This document shows positions 59,843 to 64,000 of a DNA stretch of 64,000 nt, in pieces (the stretch's first letter is position 1; every line of letters begins with the position of its first letter). This DNA comes from Blasia pusilla (taxonomy: Eukaryota; Marchantiophyta; Marchantiopsida; Blasiales). The notes under the pieces were generated by a model. It saw nothing but the letters and a program-made list of their open reading frames with translations, made no database searches and was not told the DNA's origin. A program made the translations under genes and the position numbers. The stretch spans positions 24,676,001 through 24,740,000 of the forward strand of contig CM114275.1 in the NCBI GenBank assembly GCA_050084515.1, written 5' to 3'.

Positions 59843-62800
59843 ATGCAGGCGCTAAATAAACTGAAGCAGCTGGATGCTTTCCCGAAGATCAATGAAGACT
59901 TTTACAGTCGGACGCTCTCTGGTGGTGTCATCACCATATTGTCTTCTATCCTCATGATATCCCTGTTCATCACGGAGCTAAGTAAGTGCTCCTGGGATTG
60001 CTTCCTGTCTTCGATTTCATCATGAATCTTGGCGCGCTGTTCTTTTGCGGGCGTGCAACGTAGTGAACGTTTCGGTGCCGAATATCTAGGGAACTCGAGA
60101 CATCTGTGGATTTCAACTGTGAAGTAGGTATACGCGTAGAAATAGGCGTGGAGTTGGACTCCTCGAGTGCTAGGGTTCTTGTTTGACAGAAATCTTGTGA
60201 AAAGCATGTCCATTCAGCAGTTATGCTTAGGAACCAGTTTCTTTGCGAGAAATTTCTAATTAATTCCAGAGCGATTTTGCGGAATTAACGCGATCTCCCT
60301 CTTTTCTTCTCTGTTCCTAGTTAATGTGGCTCGATGCGCTGGATATGGATGTCAGTGAATTCCCGGTTGAGTGAAAGTACCCGGCAAGCTGGAAAGAGTC
60401 GTTGCGACCTGTGAAGTTTTTTGTTTAATTGGTTCAAGTCAGAGGTGGTATCGCTCTCGTATTTCTTGAGTGACCACCGTCGGAAGAACAGTAGTGACGA
60501 ACCCTTGCAGGGTTTCAAACGTACTGAGTATGTTCTAAGACGGATGACTGCAATTTGTTTTTCAATTATCCTTAACGGTGTGAGACAATTACAGACGTAG
60601 ATTATTTAGAAGAACGACATCAGTGTAGGTTTAAGAAAGGCAGAAGAATTTGTTAGAACAGCAGAGTGGCATCCTTCAATCAAGAGAACTCAAAACTTCA
60701 GGCTGAGCTGCAGGCTGTCGTACTTATGACCGAGCAAGGGATGCTCAGTTTGATGCTTTTTGATTTTCTTGAACCTCACCTAGACATAATTTCCCCTGGC
60801 TTCCTTTTGAATGGTTCTCTACCCCGGTCAGAGCGAGAGAATCTGGGAACTTCGTATCGATCAGGTTTTTTGTTTTTTTGGGATTCATTCATGAGAATGA
60901 GCAATTGCAATCCAACTAAGCCCACTCGAGATGATGTTTCAAGGACACGGTGGTCTTATCATTTCTCATTCTTCTATGTATATATTTGCAGATTATTATC
61001 TACATCCACAACCACAAACTCAGCTGCTTGTTGATACATCGAGAGGAGAGACCCTGAATATCAATGTAAGCTATAGGAGGCATGATGTGGATTTGATGTA
61101 TTAAGCCTACTGATCAGCATAGGCTATAGCAGACATGAACTCACAGGAAAAGAATTTGAAATTTAAAGCTAGCTGCTTATAATTCCTCATGTACTATGTG
61201 CCCCTGAGTGTTTGGTGAGATATAGACGTAGGCAGCTTCTGAGGACATCAGTTAGTCTGGTGATGTGGCTCCTCTGGAGCCGAGTTTGATTCAGTATGTG
61301 CTATTAGGTGTAACATATCATAATCTCGATGTCTATGTGCAGCTCGATGTCACATTTCCTGCCCTGGCATGTTCTGTTGTGAGTCTCGATGCGATGGATA
61401 TCAGTGGAGAGCAGCACCTTGATGTGGTATGCATCTCTTTCCTTCTTGTTTAAACTTGCGTCTACAATGTAAATACTGGACCAGAGGCTCAAGGATCTTT
61501 ACTTATCTTTCTATTTTCTCCCTTTTAAATTCATGACTATCACTTTGTCCTCCAAGGAAACCATGCCAAGTGGAATCAATGGCCTTTGAGCATCAGCTAT
61601 AGAAGGCCATCTCGCTTTGCTCCTCTGAATCCACAGCAGTGGTGGCATTAATTATTTTTGGTTATTTGAGGGTTACAAGAGGGATTCTATGTATTGAATA
61701 TCATTCTGCTCATTTCTTTGTTGTGTACAGTCTTGGAGAATTTTATGGATTCTCCCAGAGAATAATATTGTTTTCAAAGACATGGGGAAAACGGAATTTA
61801 AAGAATTCAAATGACAACATCCTCTTGGATCTGATGAATAAACTCTCTCCCTCCAGCATAAGGTGGTCATGAAAGTGAGGACTACATACCTTTTGTCTTA
61901 TGGAGGAATAGGTGCATGGTTTTTCACAATCAAATCTTGGCTTGTTTATCATGATGATAAATGGGGTCTCGTAAGAATTGATCTTATCGTGCAAGAGTTG
62001 GTCAAATAAACCTCATTCCACTGGGAGATTCTCTTGCTCAGTCTACACCTCCCTATGTTCTGTGCTCTCTTCATCCAGGGCACATGGTGTGAGGTTGAAA
62101 GAAAACCATGGACGTTTATGAGTACATTTTCTTGAGGCTACAAAGCAAGGAACAAGTTTTTTTTCTGGCGGGCTCCTGCTTGGGGACATTTCATGTTCTG
62201 GGGTACATGTCCTGCTTCCAACCCAAAAGTATTTGTTTTCATACTTCTCTAAGGACCTCTCCTCCATCACTTGGTGATGATGTCAATGTTCTGTATGAGC
62301 TCAGCACATCATGGTTTAACCACCTGGTAGCACTCGATAGCAGAAATGCCTCTCAACGTGTCTTAGCCGCTTCTTGTTCCAAAGTCAGGATTGTGCGCAA
62401 CAGTTTATTGGATGTTCAAGATGAAGTTAAGTCATAAACTGGCGGAACACGTCTTAGAATCGCTGTTATCGTCAGTATGGGTTCTTTCTGTGTATCCTAA
62501 GACTGGAGATCATGGTATATCTGTGGGGTACTCAAGTGGTCGTGGAGGTGCAAGGCGTCTGTCTCTATATGCATCAAGCTCATTTTTTGTATGCCTTTTT
62601 CAGACTAGCTGTCTGCCAATCAATGAGAATCTCTCTGGAACAGTATATGATTTATGAACGAAAAATAAGATTTCACTGTAATTGGTCTCCCTATATCTGA
62701 CCAGGCTGGGAAGGCAGTACACAAATTTCCCTTGAATCTGGTTCTAACCTTGAAAATATGTAGTTTTTGATTCCATTGTGGTTTTCTTCTTCAAGAGATG

Positions 62801-63899
62801 ACTACCTTAATTCTGGTTATCTGAAACTGTGTAGCATAGGAGAAAGTTGTCAGTGAGCACATTTGGTTATTTCACTTTTTCGGATGCAGAAACACAACAT
62901 CTTCAAGAAGCGTCTGGATGCGAACGGAAATGTGATCGAACCTCCAAAGCAGGATACCATCAACAGTCCAAGGGTTAGTATTAAACAGTATGAAGAAAAG
63001 AATGTGAAGATTTTTTTTGGGTGGAAGTCATGTTTAGGGTTTACGAGTGCACTCGTTAAGTTTTTGATGCAGTCCTATTGAATGTCTGCTAGGGTCTCAT
63101 CGCAGAGCTATATTGTCACTTCAGTTTCCTAGCGCATTGTTTGCCAAAATCCTTGGGCACCAGAAAAGTCAATGAGATGAGTATTGGGTTGATTTATCGA
63201 TCTGCCCTCCTTGTAATCTCTGTATTCATTCTTGGTCACTTTCCTTGGATGCAGATAGAAAAGCCCTTGCAAAGGCATGGAGGTCGGCTGGACCACAATG
63301 AAACATATTGTGGATCTTGCTTTGGAGCAGAGGCGGTAATTGATCCTGTACTCTGCCCAACTGTGATAGGAAAGAGTTGAACAGTGTTAAAAGGAGTTCA
63401 CCAACTTGTAGAGCTGTAGTAAAATTCTATGGAAATGAGGAGTGACCCCACCAAAATTTGTGTGCCAGAATGACGATGAGTGCTGTAACAATTGTGAAGA
63501 GGTACGAGAAGCTTATCGGAGGAAAGGATGGGCCTTGACAAATCCAGATTTGATCGATCAGGTGAGTTGGGGATCTGTTGCTGTGGTGGTCGTTTTAGAG
63601 TCGGTGTTGATGTGTAATTGGTTCAGCTGCTTGGTCTGCATAGTGAACTTGAAATTATGCTATTGGATATTTAGGGAACCAAGGAGGCACTGAGTATTTA
63701 TATATGTGCATTTTGGCAGTGCAAAAGGGAGGGCTTCTTAGAAACCATCAAAGAACAGGAAGGAGAAGGTTGCCAAGTTTTTGGAACGCTGGAGGTGAAT
63801 AAAGTGGCTGGAAACTTCCACTTTGCCCCAGGGAAAAGCTTCCAGCAGGCCAACATGCATGTTCACGACCTACAAGCTTTCCAGAAGGACAGCTTCAAT
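59843..63899 (+). CDS. ERGIC3/ERV46-type ER-Golgi cargo receptor, 5' part (truncated by window end)
   Basis: Membrane protein of COPII/COPI vesicles that cycles between ER and Golgi, usually paired with ERV41. Seven exons with GT-AG introns keep frame: 59843-59981, 60992-61065, 61343-61426, 62890-62973, 63255-63335, 63469-63561, 63720-63899, giving 245 residues of an expected 380 or so. MQALNKLKQLDAFPK starts the cytosolic tail. TM1 is about residues 27-45 (GGVITILSSILMISLFITEL). VDTSRGETLNIN and SLDAMDISGEQHLDV are luminal family blocks. Paired cysteines follow in YCGSCFGAE and ECCNNCEEVREAY, then CQVFGTLEVNKVAGNFHFAP and HVHDLQAF. The frame is open at the last donor (63900). TM2 and the C-terminal sorting signal lie beyond the window. 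No damage seen. Confidence 0.95.
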
Positions 63900-64000
63900 G
63901 TAAGTGATAACTGATTACTGATCTAGACTTCAGTTTGCACCTCATATATGTATGTATTGCTCTAATAGAAACAAATAATTTCCCTTCCATCTGTTGACAT

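Noticed and set aside
1-64000. CRISPR array, tRNA or rRNA genes
   Set aside because: No regularly spaced short repeats, no cloverleaf with tRNA box sequences and no rRNA core segments were noticed. A systematic scan could not be run here.

Overview
This is nuclear DNA from a land plant. The host genes are split by GT-AG introns and include a plant-type MRS2/CorA magnesium transporter. Much of the rest is transposon debris of plant type: Ty3/gypsy, Ty1/copia, a LINE with a C-terminal nuclease-like domain, PIF/Harbinger and a MITE-like repeat. Long pyrimidine- or GA-rich leaders and a methyltransferase-carrying gypsy element make me suspect a bryophyte or another non-seed lineage. The sequence alone does not prove this.

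Layout. 1-14,085: old repeats, namely a minus-strand solo LTR (816-1830), a decayed minus-strand non-LTR retrotransposon (3.57-6.56 kb), a GC-richer island without a recognisable gene (7.1-9.3 kb), a possible LINE tail (10.5-11.0 kb) and AT-rich DNA with an (AT)n(AG)n microsatellite. 14,091-24,960: a 10.9 kb Ty3/gypsy element flanked by AAATT on both sides. Its order is gag, protease, C5-cytosine DNA methyltransferase, reverse transcriptase, RNase H, integrase, PHD finger. It is broken by many stops and frameshifts, and a solo LTR of another family sits inside its leader with a perfect ATCAC duplication. 25-32.7 kb: AT-rich DNA, a Ty1/copia pol remnant (28.6-30.2 kb) and an unassigned GC-richer stretch. 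32,764-37,460: intact MRS2/MGT gene with 11 coding exons (404 aa). 37.5-42.4 kb: no recognised gene. 42.4-48.2 kb: PIF/Harbinger remnant with transposase (+) and MYB/SANT-like partner (-) arranged tail to tail, plus tandem repeats and palindromes. 51,613-53,326: small lysine-rich protein gene with 3 exons (123 aa). 54.5-58.1 kb: a MITE-like element, a related fragment and two more solo LTRs. 59,843-63,899 and beyond: first seven coding exons of an ERGIC3/ERV46-type cargo receptor, cut by the window edge.

The host genes look like unrelated housekeeping functions: Mg2+ transport, ER-Golgi transport and a probable nuclear/nucleolar basic protein. The system most worth attention is the gypsy element. 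It carries a chromatin writer (DNA methyltransferase) between protease and reverse transcriptase and a chromatin-reader-like PHD finger after integrase. Most of its premature stops are TAG where glutamine (CAG) is expected, as 5-methylcytosine decay in CHG context would give. The copy is dead, but its domain order is clear.
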